64,000 nt of DNA from Helichrysum umbraculigerum (GCA_949592205.1 CATIUR010000001.1:40937001-41001000); one strand, 5' to 3'; positions 48,178-62,268 are shown, counted from the first letter of the stretch. Notes: generated from the sequence alone by a model not told the origin. Translations and numbers: made by a program.

Positions 48178-51100
48178 TTAGCTTGTTGTCGTGGTCTGTG
48201 GGGTATCTAAGAATAGATGTGGGTGTTTCAGTCGCATTTGGTCTTCCCGTTCCCAAGTGAATTCAGGACCGCGCCTAGAATTCCACCGGACTTTAACGAT
48301 GGGAATACGACTCTGCTTCAAGCGTTTGACCTCACGGTCCATGATTTCTATTGGTTCCTCGACGAAATGGAGTTTATCATCGATATGGATTTCGTCGAGA
48401 GGGATAACAAGTGTCTCATCAGACAGACATTTCTTCAGGTTAGAAATGTGGAATGTGTTGTGCACGCTACTGAGTTGAGGGGGTAGCTGCAGTCGATATG
48501 CCACCGGACCAATCCTTTCAAGAATTTCAAAAGGTCCGATGTATCTAGGGTTTAGTTTGCCTCGTTTGCCAAAACGAATGACACCTTTCCAAGGTGATAC
48601 TTTCAGAAGTACTCGGTCCCCAACGTGGAACTCGAGCGGTTTGCGTCTCACGTCAGCATAACTTTTCTGACGATCACGGGCGGCTTTCAGCCGGTTTTGA
48701 ATGGTCACGATTTTCTCGGTCGTTTCATGGATGATTTCAGGACCAGTGAGTTGGCTATCGCCGATTTCGGTCCAACAAATGGGTGATCGGCACTTTCTCC
48801 CATAAAGTGCCTCAAAAGGTGCAGCATCAATGCTGGTGTGGTAACTGTTGTTGTAGGAAAACTCGCACAAAGGTAGGTGGTTTTCCCATGTGTTTCCGAA
48901 GTCGATTACACATGCTCGAAGCATATCTTCAAGAGTTTGAATGGTCCGTTCACTCTGACCATCGGTTTGCGGATGATAAGCAGTACTCAAATCAAGGCGA
49001 GTACCAAGGGCTCGTTGAAGTGTTTGCCAAAATCAAGAGGTGAAGCGGCTATCTCTATCGGAGATGATCGAGATGGGTATGCCGTGTCGTGCTACGACCT
49101 CTTTGATGTAGATGCGAGCCAAGCGCTCCATCTTGTCGGTTTCTTTGATAGCTAGGAAATGGGCAGATTTCGTGAGACGATCTACGATCACCCAAATGGT
49201 ATCGCAACCGCTCGGTGTTTTTGGTAGCTTGTTTATGAAGTCCATGGTTATGTTTTCCCATTTCCATTGAGGTATCTCGGGTTGTTGAAGTAACCCAGAA
49301 GGTTTCTGGTATTCGGCCTTAACCTTGGCACAGGTTAGACACTTGCTAACATACGTGGCTATGTCGGCTTTCATGTTGGGCCACCAATACCGTTGTTTGA
49401 CGTCATGATACATCTTGTCAGAACCAGGGTGTATGGAATATCGGGATTTGTGAGATTCATCCATCACCAAATCTCGTAGGTTTCCAAAGTTTGGTAACCA
49501 GATTCGGTTAGAGAAGTGTCTGGTTCCGTCGGGTTTGATTTCGAATTGTTTTTCCATGCCGCGCAAGGCTTCGTTCTTGATGTTTTTCTCGTTGAGTGCT
49601 TCGAGTTGAGTGGAATGAATTTGAGCAATAAGATCGTTGTGGATGGTTAAACCAAGGGCTCGAACTCGAAGGGGTTTCACTCGTTCTTTTCGGCTTAGGG
49701 CATCGGCAACAACGTTAGCCTTACCCGGGTGGTATCGGATTTCACAGTCGTAGTCACTAAGTAACTCGACCCAACGACGTTGTCTCATGTTTAGGTCCTT
49801 CTGATCAAAGATATGTTGAAGGCTTTTGTGGTCGGTAAAGATTGTACATTTGGTACCATACAGGTAATGTCTCCATATTTTGAGCGCAAAGACAACGGCT
49901 CCTAATTCGAGATCGTGAGTGGTATAGTTTTTCTCATGGATTTTCAGTTGCCGAGAGGCATAAGCGATGACTTTATCACGTTGCATTAACACACAACCTA
50001 GTCCTTGATGTGAGGCGTCGCAGTAAACTACGAAATCATCTGTGCCTTCGGGTAAGGACAGGATTGGTGCACTGCAGAGTTTCTGTTTAAGGAGTTGGAA
50101 AGCCGACTCCTGTTTGTCGGTCCAATCGAATTTCTTATCTTTTTGGGTCAAGGAGGTTAATGGTTGAGCAATTCGGGAAAAGTTCTCTATGAATCGCCGG
50201 TAATATCCAGCGAGACCTAAGAATTGTCGGACCTCGGTTGGAGTAGTTGGTGCTTTCCAGCACTTGATGGCCTCGATTTTTGCTGGATCAACACGTATCC
50301 CTTGGCTGTCAACGACATGCCCTAGGAACTGTACTGTTTGCATCCAGAACTCACACTTGGAGAACTTGGCGTATAACTCCTCGTGTTTGAGTAATTCCAA
50401 GATAGTTTTCAGGTGTTGGCCATGTTCTGTTTCGTTGCGAGAGTAGATCAAGATGTCATCAATGAACACAATGACAAACTTATCTAGATATGGTTTGCAC
50501 ACCCGATTCATAAGGTCCATGAATACAGCCGGTGCGTTGGTTAAGCCAAAAGGCATCACTTGGAATTCGTAATGCCCGTAGCGGGTTCGGAATGCGGTTT
50601 TTGGGATGTCGGCGTCTCGAACGCGGAGTTGGTGATAACCAGACCGAAGGTCGATCTTTGAATAAAAGCTTGAACCTTGAAGTTGGTCAAATAAGTCATC
50701 GATTCTAGGAAGTGGGTATCGGTTTTTGATAGTAAGTTTGTTCAGTTCACGGTAATCGATACACATTCTGAAGGATCCGTCCTTCTTTTTAACGAAAAGG
50801 ACCGGAGCTCCCCAAGGTGAGGAACTTGGTCGAATGAATCCCTTGTCCAGGAGTTCCTGTAATTGAGTGGACAACTCCTGCAACTCGGATGGGGCTAATC
50901 TGTATGGGGCTCGTGCCACGGGTGCAGCACCGGGCACAAGGTCGATTTGGAATTCGACTTGTCTAGGCGGGGGAAGGCCTGGCAAGTCTTCGGGAAAGAC
51001 TTCAGGAAAGTCTCGTACAATGGGTACATCTTCAAGTCGCTTTTCAGCCGACTTCTTTTCGGTTACGTGAGCAAGGATTGCCGGGTACCCTTTCCTCAGG

Positions 51101-52629
51101 TACTTTTGGGTTTTCATACAAGAGATGATGTTTAAGTTTCGCCTACCAGTCTCCCCCTGTATGATCAAGGTTCCACCGGTAGCGAGAGGTATACGCACAA
51201 TCTTTTCGAAACAAACAATTTCAGCATGATGCTTGGACAACCAGTCCATGCCTACGATGACATCGAAGCTCCCGATTTCAACAGGGATGAGGTTTATGGG
51301 GAAAATTTCGTTGGCTAGGTTTAGAGTGCAATTAGGTATCACACTATCGGCCTCTATCAGTTTGCCATTTGCTAATTCTACTGTGAACTTAGCATCTAAG
51401 GCAGTGGGAGTAATGTTGAGTAACGGACAAAACTCATCAGATATGAAACTTTTATCAGCACCAGTATCGAATAAAACTGAAACGGTTAGATCGTTGAGGA
51501 GAAACATACCCTTAACAACGTTGGGATCTTGACGGGCCTCTCCAGCATTGAGTACAAAAGCTCGGCCACGAGGGTTGTGGTTGTTATTGTTGTTCCTGTT
51601 GTTGTTGTTGTTGTTTCGTTTCGGGCAATTATTCCGGAAATGGGCAGTGCTGCCACACTCGAAACAAGCCTTTGGTGCATTGGGGTTGGTATTTGGGTTG
51701 GGGGTTCTGCAATCTTTAGCTAGATGTCCCTGCCGTTTGCACTTGGTACAGGTACAGGGGCCTTCGTGGTGTAGAGTACACTTGGAACAGTAAGGTTTGT
51801 TCCCAACGTACCCTTTCTTGTCCCCCGACCCTGAACCAGAGGTGTAGGCCTTAACAGACTCGGCCCTCTTGGTTTGCTGTTGCTGCTGATTGTTGTTATT
51901 TCCGGACCATTTTCTTTTGTTATCCCCGGTGGTTTTCACTGTGGGTGTCCCACGGCGAACAATTTGAGCCATGAGCTCGTGTGCCATTCGGACAGCACTT
52001 TGGATGGTTCCGGGTTTGGAAGAGATGACATTGCCTTGGATGGAATCAGGTAGCCCCTAAATGTATCTTTCGACACGTTTGGATTCAGGGTCCACCATGG
52101 ATGGACAAAGGAGAGCAAGCTGGTGAAATCTGGTTGTGTAGCTAGTAATGTCGTTTCCTTGAACTGTGAGGTTCCAGAATTCATGTTCGAGCTGTTGGAG
52201 TTGCTCGCGTGGACAGTATTCTTCCCTCAGCAAGTTTTTGAGTTCATCCCAAGACATTTGATAGGCAGTATCAATACCATGGGTTTGGGCGTATGAGTTC
52301 CAGAAAGTGAGTGCACCCTCAGCTAGAGTGTAGGTAGAGAATTTGACTTTGTTCTCTTCTTGGCAGTTGCATATGCGGAAAACGGACTCCATTTTCTCAA
52401 TCCATCGCAAGAGACCGACGGCTCCTTCGGTTCCTTTGAAATGGAGAGGTTTACAATTCATGAAATCTTTGTGAGTGCAGGGCTTTGGCACAGGTGGGTT
52501 GTTGCCTGCCCCTCCAGGGTTTCCTTGGTTTGGATTGGGATTGTTCCTGGCAGCTTCTAGGGCTGCTTGAACCCTTTGATTGACGAGTCTTTCGATATCA
52601 GTGGAGCTCATTTGACGTTTTGGTGCCAT
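48178..52629 (-). pseudogene. gag-pol: Broken gag-pol polyprotein, Tekay-like copy 2
   Basis: One frame of about 1,480 codons from ATG 52629 to the stop at 48178, interrupted by TAG at 52057-52059 (codon 191, gag, replacing Trp) and TGA at 49033-49035 (codon 1199, integrase). Order: gag core; three Cys/His zinc knuckles (about 281-335, e.g. CTKCKRQGHLAKDC); aspartic protease LFDTGA (Asp388); reverse transcriptase with KIDLRSGYHQ (catalytic Asp660) and FIDD (724-725); RNase H (YCDASHQGLG); integrase with an HHCC finger (HPGSDK, CLTCAK); then, beyond the TGA, STAYHPQTDGQSE, the GPF/Y region (RYIGPF) and a chromodomain-like tail. It would package and integrate the element; with two nonsense codons this copy cannot make a full polyprotein. 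Confidence 0.92.
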
Positions 52630-52934
52630 GATTCTAAAAGAAAGAAAATAAGAGGCACATAAGATTTCAGGGAGTAAGATTTTTAAAGTCTTTGCAGGCG
52701 TACACAAGAAGGTAAAACAAGTATGTATAACAAGATATTCAATAACACAAGGAAGCAAATTTTCATAATCAACTTGAGGCGCAAGATAAGCGATTACAGA
52801 ATTTAAAAAGTTTACAAGATATGCCGGGAATTGTTACTTCCGGACTTAATACGAGAGTTTACAAAAGACAACGTAAGATAGATAGTTGGGCACATCCCGC
52901 CACAACAGGTTACTCGATAGAGATTTAATGAGTC

Positions 52935-53666
52935 CTAACGCAAGTTTATTCGTCCCATTAGTGTGACAAGTCGGTCCACGGTTCCTGCAAGTCTGCCAGC
53001 TTGTCTGGTGCTATCCTCAGCCAAGGTTAGTCGTTGCTCTAGTACTCGGGTGTACTCTTCTGCTTCTCGTGAACGTTGTTCACATTCTTCTAACCTTGCT
53101 TGAAGAAGGTCGACCGCGCCTCTATCGTCAATGACGTGTTGGTGCATCATTTCTAGAGTATTTGTTATGTTTTCTTGGTCTTGAAACAGTTGTGCAATGC
53201 GGTCATGTGATTGGCGCAGCCAGTACATTTGCACTATGTGTTGCTCTCGTTCCAGGCTTTCAAGTCTTGCCTCGTGGCGGTGAAGTCTGGCGGTTAATAC
53301 GGGTACGGTGTGGTGTGTTGGTTCTTGGGTATAGGGAGAGATGTCCATGGGATCATCGAAAACCTCCATGTTTTCCTCAGATCTCCAAGTATTGAGAGTT
53401 GTGGGTAGCCAGTCCCATCTACGGGGGTATGCGGAATGGCGTGTGGTATTATCGATGGAGTTTGAGTAAGGGTTGGCTCGAGATGATCTGGTACTCCTTG
53501 GGCGAGTACGTAACACTCGGGCTTCGCCAGTGATGTAGTAAAGTCGTTCAGGAGAGTTTGGTGTTGAAGACATAGTAACGATTCCTTCAGTAGCGGTTCG
53601 TGTTTGGGCTTCGTTCTCAGAGTTGGGAGACGTAGCGGTGGGAGTGGTTGCCATTTTCTGTGGCAA
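52935..53666 (-). CDS. Leader ORF of Tekay-like element, copy 2
   Basis: Same 243 residues as the copy at 43601-44332, by inspection identical. It sits 306 nt before the gag ATG at 52629 and about 290 nt after the primer binding site at 53960-53972. Predicted coiled coil in the second half; function unknown. Because the array copies are so young, an open frame here is not independent proof of selection. Confidence 0.7.
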   Translation of the reverse strand: MPQKMATTPTATSPNSENEAQTRTATEGIVTMSSTPNSPERLYYITGEARVLRTRPRSTRSSRANPYSNSIDNTTRHSAYPRRWDWLPTTLNTWRSEENMEVFDDPMDISPYTQEPTHHTVPVLTARLHRHEARLESLEREQHIVQMYWLRQSHDRIAQLFQDQENITNTLEMMHQHVIDDRGAVDLLQARLEECEQRSREAEEYTRVLEQRLTLAEDSTRQAGRLAGTVDRLVTLMGRINLR

Positions 53667-53959
53667 GGAGTTTTAGTATACGTAAGGTTAAGGTTATATA
53701 TAAATACAATAACCTAGCACATAAGCATGTATAAGGTTGGTCCCGTTCTATCCTCGGTCAAAGCCTTCTAATGCATTCCCATCCACCATAACCATTTCAG
53801 GTCTTGCATCGATTCTTGTTTAATTGTACATAGTTGATCAAGCTATGTTAAATTAAATTCAAATGATGCAATTGCTGAACCAGTCATAACAAATGAGGAA
53901 TACTAACCTAACGGTTATAGTCTAGGTCACTAATGCAATCCTAGTTCGCTATAACCTTA

Positions 53960-53972
53960 GGCTCTGATACCA
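53960..53972 (-). other. Primer binding site, array copy 2
   Basis: TGGTATCAGAGCC on the minus strand, 3 nt from the LTR at 53976. Confidence 0.92.
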
Positions 53973-53975
53973 ATC

Positions 53976-56900
53976 TGTCGCACCCCCAAAACACGTGGCA
54001 GCGGAAACATGAGTTGTCATGGGGGCGCCGACCAAATTAAATATCACAACACAAGATTACAACAAACGACCTCTATATGAGACGTTTTAATAAAAAAGTT
54101 ACATTACCATAATTTCAAATGTTTACAATAAGTCTGGAGTTCGCATAAACCGCTAAGAGATTTCTAATACATAACTGATTATACCAAATACAGCTAAATG
54201 CAATCTAATCTCTTGAAATTTGAAAACAATGCGACTCGAGCTAGGCTTTCCATAAGCTTCCTACTGCGGCGGGTTACCTGAGAAATACATACTAAAAGGT
54301 CAACATAAAGTTGGTGAGTTCATAGGTTTGTAAACAATCGTTTAGTTATGATCCACAAGATTTCAAGTTGTATCATTCGCAAATGACAGTTAAAAGTATC
54401 GTTAGCCAACGATAAGTAAAAGTATTGCAAAATGCAATATAAGTATACCATTTACATGAGTCTCATAGTCAAACTTAACGTTGTTTGCCTCCGGTAAGTG
54501 TACTAATCCGAATACACCTCTAAATCACAAGTAATACTGCGCCCGTGGGTTGGCTAGCGCGACTAGCCCGGACGAGGTTTGTCAAACCCTGATGGTACCA
54601 CCCAATAATACTCACGCACAATTTTAATGACTATGATGGGGTAGAGGACTTTAGTGGATTATTCAGGTCTCATGCAATCCGTATAAAAAGTTGTAGTATA
54701 ATACTTGTGATCATAAAAGCAGTGGTGTTGTAAATGTATCGTTAACAAACGATGAGTAAATGAGTTGCAAGTGTATCGTTAACAAACGATAAGTAAATGA
54801 GTTGCAAGTGTATCGTTAACAAACGATAAGTAAATATGTTGCAAGTGTATCGTTAACAAACGATAAGTAAATATGTTGCAAGTGTATCGTTAACAAACGA
54901 TAAGTAAATATGTTATTGCACGAATGCAAAAATGAGTATAAAACAGTTGTAGTATGTATTCTCCCCCAAAAGTAGTTGTAAAACAGTAAAAAGGGGCTAT
55001 GAAACTCACCAGAGTTAAGCAGGTAGCAAGCAATAATCAAATAGCAAGCAAAGTCCAAAGCGCAACCTTCTAACGTCCTAAGCGTATAAGGTTGTGTAAG
55101 TAGATGTCTCATAAGACTATCTAGAGTGATTGTATAAGTGGGGGTCAATGTCCACTTAAGCCAATCGTGTAGGTGGAGGGTTAATGTCCACCTAGAGCTA
55201 GTTCATCAACTAGTATGTCCAAATAAGTTGTTCAAGTTTGTTTATCAAAAACGTGTACGACCCGTTGGTGAAAGTTTGTAATAATAATTCGTTAAGACAT
55301 TATTATTAGGATGATGTTATACTTACATATGTATAGTATGTTTCATGAGTTATAACGTTGCATTGTATAAGTATTAACGTTACTTGAAGTTTAACACTTA
55401 GTGAGAAAACTAGTTTTTAAGGATTCTGTTTCATGCGACACTTCATGCGTCACTTGCTAGTTATGGGCGGCACTTAGGAAGTGCCGCATAAAATGCGTTT
55501 TCAGATTTACATAGCGTCACTTAAGAAGTGTCGGATACGGGGCGTCACTAAGGCATGGCGGCACTAAGGGTAAGTGCCGCTAATATAATAGTTCAGTCAC
55601 TTCAGGCGTCACTTAGGTAGTGTCGGATAAAGTGTTTAAGCGTCACTTAAGTAGTGTCGTACATAAGCATTTTCAGATAATAAGGGCGTCACTACGGGAG
55701 TGTCGTTAATAATAAAGTAGCGTTACTACAAGCGTCACTTGCCAAGTGTCGCTAGAATTCCAGTGATCATGCGTCACTTAAGTCTGTTTGGATTTTGCTA
55801 AGTCAAAAACGTGGTCAACTATGACGGTTTGACCCGAACCTTTTACTCAAGTCATATTCCAGTAAATAAAGGTTATAAAAGTTATTATTTCATATTGTAG
55901 TCGTTTCGAGATGTCGGTTTTAAGTTTACACCTTAAACTTCAAGATTTAATGTTTTCGGTTTATGTCGGGTCATTACGCCAACTGATTTCACCTATCTAT
56001 AGTCCAAATCAAACTTCCAAATTTTTACCAACTGATTTACTAAGTGTCTTGACTAACATATCAAATTTTCAGCTTCTAACAAGTCCATTAACATAGTTAA
56101 ATAAAGCCGCGTAACAACCGAACACATTTTATCGAAAAACTTCCAGGTCAGTCTTATAAATCGGCTCGTAGAGTAAAATGAGTACGTTTCTGGAAAAAGT
56201 GTAAAACATATTAGTTGTAGATCTTTTCGATACGCAAATTTTAAAAAAAAATTCGACCTCTAACTCTTAACAGATGATTTTATACGAATATTTTCGTGAA
56301 CTGTCGATTTTTAGGCAGATTCTTGCATGTTCTTGTTTGTGTTGCAAAAACGATTTTTAACACCAAGTTTGGACATAATCATGATAGATGAACATTATAA
56401 CATCATAATCAGTAGATTAAAAGTAAAATAAGTGAAAGGTTCATGATTCTTACAAAGAGATGATGAAGAAGAACAAGAGGGGATGATGAAAATGAAGAAG
56501 AAAATGATGTCTTGAACTTGATCCTAGCTATCACCTCTTGATTTTTGTTCTTGATGATGGTGGGGGACGATTTGATGATGGTGATGGTGTGTTGTTACAG
56601 ATTTTTGAGAGAGTAAAAGATGAGAGGAAAAGAGGAAATGATTATTTGAAATGTGGTGAAGTGTTTTGAGAGTTTGCATGCACCTTGAGTGTATTTGGGG
56701 GAAGATAACATAATCATCATCTTGCATGTATGAGGAGAGGGGGAAAGGAGGGGTGGAGCACATGGGGTGGAAGGGGGGGGCCGGCCATGGGGGGGCCCAC
56801 ACAAGGGTATTTTGGTCATTTTTCATTTCTAGCTTAAATCGTTGCGTTTTTCGTTCGTTTTCGACACGTATATGTTCGTTAATTAATTTAAGCTCACGTT

Positions 56901-57478
56901 TTTAGTATAACTTAAGTCTTGATAAGTTTACTTGAGATACTTGTTCTAAATACCCTAAAACATTTAGAAAAATGTTCCGTTAGATTATCGGCCTCGATTT
57001 GCGTGTTTGTTCTACGACGGTTTAATCGCGTAACGTTATTTTGAGTCGTTTTATTTAACGATATATTTTGGGTAAATTTCCATTGAAGTATTATTTAAAA
57101 TACTAAATTTATGTTGCCAAATTAATTATTGACGTTTATTTGGTTGTCGAACTAAATTCGCGCGTTACCGTTGCGGTTGAGACGTTTTAATCGAAACGTC
57201 TAGGTTTTTCGTGTATTATTTTAACAAAATAATAAATAATGATAAATAACTTCTAAAAATAGATTAAAGTTATTTAGAGAAATGTTTTCACCAACGTCGT
57301 ATTTATACTGTGTCGGAATCCGTCCGATAATAAAATGTACGATTTAAACAAATCGTAAATGTGTGCAAATATAATAACATATATTAATACACATAATGAT
57401 ACACATAATTCACCCTAATTACATGTATTAGCACAATGATTAGGAACTAACACTAGCCCTAAATGGTCGGGTGTCACA
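53976..57478 (-). repeat. LTR 2 of the array (3,503 bp)
   Basis: Same length and landmarks as LTR 1, shifted by 9,334 bp. The 37-bp minisatellite is at 54736-54917, the hairpin cluster at 55438-55779 (perfect unit 55467-55487) and TATAAATA at 57300-57307. It differs from LTR 1 by a few single bases, for example 55663 and 55689, where CpG is kept and LTR 1 has CpA. Confidence 0.93.
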
Positions 57479-57494
57479 TTCTCCCCCTGTTAGA
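57479..57494 (-). other. Polypurine tract, array copy 3
   Basis: TCTAACAGGGGGAGAA on the minus strand, abutting LTR 2. Confidence 0.88.
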
Positions 57495-57511
57495 AGAATT
57501 TCGTCCCGAAA

Positions 57512-60500
57512 TTAGTTTGTTGTCGTGGTCTGTGGGGTATCTAAGAATAGATGTGGGTGTTTCAGTCGCATTTGGTCTTCCCGTTCCCAAGTGAATTCAG
57601 GACCGCGCCTAGAATTCCACCGGACTTTAACGATGGGAATACGACTCTGCTTCAAGCGTTTGACCTCACGGTCCATGATTTCTATTGGTTCCTCGACGAA
57701 ATGGAGTTTATCATCGATATGGATTTCGTCGAGAGGGATAACAAGTGTCTCATCAGACAGACATTTCTTCAGGTTAGAAATGTGGAATGTGTTGTGCACG
57801 CTACTGAGTTGAGGGGGTAGCTGCAGTCGATATGCCACCGGACCAATCCTTTCAAGAATTTCAAAAGGTCCGATGTATCTAGGGTTTAGTTTGCCTCGTT
57901 TGCCAAAACGAATGACACCTTTCCAAGGTGATACTTTCAGAAGTACTCGGTCCCCAACGTGGAACTCGAGCGGTTTGCGTCTCACGTCAGCATAACTTTT
58001 CTGACGATCACGGGCGGCTTTCAGCCGGTTTTGAATGGTCACGATTTTCTCGGTCGTTTCATGGATGATTTCAGGACCAGTGAGTTGGCTATCGCCGATT
58101 TCGGTCCAACAAATGGGTGATCGGCACTTTCTCCCATAAAGTGCCTCAAAAGGTGCAGCATCAATGCTGGTGTGGTAACTGTTGTTGTAGGAAAACTCGC
58201 ACAAAGGTAGGTGGTTTTCCCATGTGTTTCCGAAGTCGATTACACATGCTCGAAGCATATCTTCAAGAGTTTGAATGGTCCGTTCACTCTGACCATCGGT
58301 TTGCGGATGATAAGCAGTACTCAAATCAAGGCGAGTACCAAGGGCTCGTTGAAGTGTTTGCCAAAATCAAGAGGTGAAGCGGCTATCTCTATCGGAGATG
58401 ATCGAGATGGGTATGCCGTGTCGTGCTACGACCTCTTTGATGTAGATGCGAGCCAAGCGCTCCATCTTGTCGGTTTCTTTGATAGCTAGGAAATGGGCAG
58501 ATTTCGTGAGACGATCTACGATCACCCAAATGGTATCGCAACCGCTCGGTGTTTTTGGTAGCTTGTTTATGAAGTCCATGGTTATGTTTTCCCATTTCCA
58601 TTGAGGTATCTCGGGTTGTTGAAGTAACCCAGAAGGTTTCTGGTATTCGGCCTTAACCTTGGCACAGGTTAGACACTTGCTAACATACGTGGCTATGTCG
58701 GCTTTCATGTTGGGCCACCAATACCGTTGTTTGACGTCATGATACATCTTGTCAGAACCAGGGTGTATGGAATATCGGGATTTGTGAGATTCATCCATCA
58801 CCAAATCTCGTAGGTTTCCAAAGTTTGGTAACCAGATTCGGTTAGAGAAGTGTCTGGTTCCGTCGGGTTTGATTTCGAATTGTTTTTCCATGCCGCGCAA
58901 GGCTTCGTTCTTGATGTTTTTCTCGTTGAGTGCTTCGAGTTGAGTGGAATGAATTTGAGCAATAAGATCGTTGTGGATGGTTAAACCAAGGGCTCGAACT
59001 CGAAGGGGTTTCACTCGTTCTTTTCGGCTTAGGGCATCGGCAACAACGTTAGCCTTACCCGGGTGGTATCGGATTTCACAGTCGTAGTCACTAAGTAACT
59101 CGACCCAACGACGTTGTCTCATGTTTAGGTCCTTCTGATCAAAGATATGTTGAAGGCTTTTGTGGTCGGTAAAGATTGTACATTTGGTACCATACAGGTA
59201 ATGTCTCCATATTTTGAGCGCAAAGACAACGGCTCCTAATTCGAGATCGTGAGTGGTATAGTTTTTCTCATGGATTTTCAGTTGCCGAGAGGCATAAGCG
59301 ATGACTTTATCACGTTGCATTAACACACAACCTAGTCCTTGATGTGAGGCGTCGCAGTAAACTACGAAATCATCTGTGCCTTCGGGTAAGGACAGGATTG
59401 GTGCACTGCAGAGTTTCTGTTTAAGGAGTTGGAAAGCCGACTCCTGTTTGTCGGTCCAATCGAATTTCTTATCTTTTTGGGTCAAGGAGGTTAATGGTTG
59501 AGCAATTCGGGAAAAGTTCTCTATGAATCGCCGGTAATATCCAGCGAGACCTAAGAATTGTCGGACCTCGGTTGGAGTAGTTGGTGCTTTCCAGCACTTG
59601 ATGGCCTCGATTTTTGCTGGATCAACACGTATCCCTTGGCTGTCAACGACATGCCCTAGGAACTGTACTGTTTGCATCCAGAACTCACACTTGGAGAACT
59701 TGGCGTATAACTCCTCGTGTTTGAGTAATTCCAAGATAGTTTTCAGGTGTTGGCCATGTTCTGTTTCGTTGCGAGAGTAGATCAAGATGTCATCAATGAA
59801 CACAATGACAAACTTATCTAGATATGGTTTGCACACCCGATTCATAAGGTCCATGAATACAGCCGGTGCGTTGGTTAAGCCAAAAGGCATCACTTGGAAT
59901 TCGTAATGCCCGTAGCGGGTTCGGAATGCGGTTTTTGGGATGTCGGCGTCTCGAACGCGGAGTTGGTGATAACCAGACCGAAGGTAGATCTTTGAATAAA
60001 AGCTTGAACCTTGAAGTTGGTCAAATAAGTCATCGATTCTAGGAAGTGGGTATCGGTTTTTGATAGTAAGTTTGTTTAGTTCACGGTAATCGATACACAT
60101 TCTGAAGGATCCGTCCTTCTTTTTAACGAAAAGGACCGGAGCTCCCCAAGGTGAGGAACTTGGTCGAATGAATCCCTTGTCCAGGAGTTCCTGTAATTGA
60201 GTGGACAACTCCTGCAACTCGGATGGGGCTAATCTGTATGGGGCTCGTGCCACGGGTGCAGCACCGGGCACAAGGTCGATTTGGAATTCGACTTGTCTAG
60301 GCGGGGGAAGGCCTGGCAAGTCTTCGGGAAAGACTTCAGGAAAGTCTCGTACAATGGGTACATCTTCAAGTCGCTTTTCAGCCGACTTCTTTTCGGTTAC
60401 GTGAGCAAGGATTGCCGGGTACCCTTTCCTCAGGTACTTTTGGGTTTTCATACAAGAGATGATGTTTAAGTTTCGCCTACCAGTCTCCCCCTGTATGATC

Positions 60501-61963
60501 AAGGTTCCACCGGTAGCGAGAGGTATACGCACAATCTTTTCGAAACAAACAATTTCAGCATGATGCTTGGACAACCAGTCCATGCCTACGATGACATCGA
60601 AGCTCCCGATTTCAACAGGGATGAGGTTTATGGGGAAAATTTCGTTGGCTAGGTTTAGAGTGCAATTAGGTATCACACTATCGGCCTCTATCAGTTTGCC
60701 ATTTGCTAATTCTACTGTGAACTTAGCATCTAAGGCAGTGGGAGTAATGTTGAGTAACGGACAAAACTCATCAGATATGAAACTTTTATCAGCACCAGTA
60801 TCGAATAAAACTGAAACGGTTAGATCGTTGAGGAGAAACATACCCTTAACAACGTTGGGATCTTGACGGGCCTCTCCAGCATTGAGTACAAAAGCTCGGC
60901 CGCGAGGGTTGTGGTTGTTATTGTTGTTCCTGTTGTTGTTGTTGTTGTTTCGTTTCGGGCAATTATTCCGGAAATGGGCAGTGCTGCCACACTCGAAACA
61001 AGCCTTTGGTGCATTGGGGTTGGTATTTGGGTTGGGGGTTCTGCAATCTTTAGCTAGATGTCCCTGCCGTTTGCACTTGGTACAGGTACAGGGGCCTTCG
61101 TGGTGTAGAGTACACTTGGAACAGTAAGGTTTGTTCCCAACGTACCCTTTCTTGTCCCCCGACCCTGAACCAGAGGTGTAGGCCTTAACAGACTCGGCCC
61201 TCTTGGTTTGCTGTTGCTGCTGATTGTTGTTATTTCCGGACCATTTTCTTTTGTTATCCCCGGTGGTTTTCACTGTGGGTGTCCCACGGCGAACAATTTG
61301 AGCCATGAGCTCGTGTGCCATTCGGACAGCACTTTGGATGGTTCCGGGTTTGGAAGAGATGACATTGCCTTGGATGGAATCAGGTAGCCCCCAAATGTAT
61401 CTTTCGACACGTTTGGATTCAGGGTCCACCATGGATGGACAAAGGAGAGCAAGCTGGTGAAATCTGGTTGTGTAGCTAGTAATGTCGTTTCCTTGAACTG
61501 TGAGGTTCCAGAATTCATGTTCGAGCTGTTGGAGTTGCTCGCGTGGACAGTATTCTTCCCTCAGCAAGTTTTTGAGTTCATCCCAAGACATTTGATAGGC
61601 AGTATCAATACCATGGGTTTGGGCGTATGAGTTCCAGAAAGTGAGTGCACCCTCAGCTAGAGTGTAGGTAGAGAATTTGACTTTGTTCTCTTCTTGGCAG
61701 TTGCATATGCGGAAAACGGACTCCATTTTCTCAATCCATCGCAAGAGACCGACGGCTCCTTCGGTTCCTTTGAAATGGAGAGGTTTACAATTCATGAAAT
61801 CTTTGTGAGTGCAGGGCTTTGGCACAGGTGGGTTGTTGCCTGCCCCTCCAGGGTTTCCTTGGTTTGGATTGGGATTGTTCCTGGCAGCTTCTAGGGCTGC
61901 TTGAACCCTTTGATTGACGAGTCTTTCGATATCAGTGGAGCTCATTTGACGTTTTGGTGCCAT
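57512..61963 (-). pseudogene. gag-pol: Broken gag-pol polyprotein, Tekay-like copy 3
   Basis: Same domain order as copy 2. Here codon 191 is an intact Trp (61391-61393), so gag through most of integrase is one open frame from 61963 to the TGA at 58367-58369, the stop shared with copy 2. In addition the first catalytic aspartate of reverse transcriptase (motif A, KI-D-LRSGYHQ) is changed to Tyr at 59984-59986, which should abolish polymerase activity. The frame continues beyond the TGA to 57512 with the last integrase segment and chromodomain-like tail. An upstream in-frame ATG (62092) exists, but MAPKRQ at 61963 matches the start of the related gag at 25759. Confidence 0.92.
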
Positions 61964-62268
61964 GATTCTAAAAGAAAGAAAATAAGAGGCACATAAGATT
62001 TCAGGGAGTAAGATTTTTAAAGTCTTTGCAGGCGTACACAAGAAGGTAAAACAAGTATGTATAACAAGATATTCAATAACACAAGGAAGCAAATTTTCAT
62101 AATCAACTTGAGGCGCAAGATAAGCGATTACAGAATTTAAAAAGTTTACAAGATATGCCGGGAATTGTTACTTCCGGACTTAATACGAGAGTTTACAAAA
62201 GACAACGTAAGATAGATAGTTGGGCACATCCCGCCACAACAGGTTACTCGATAGAGATTTAATGAGTC

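Noticed and set aside
48191..49155. Plus-strand ORFs of 86-95 codons opposite gag-pol
   Set aside because: Antisense shadows of the integrase and chromodomain coding frame.
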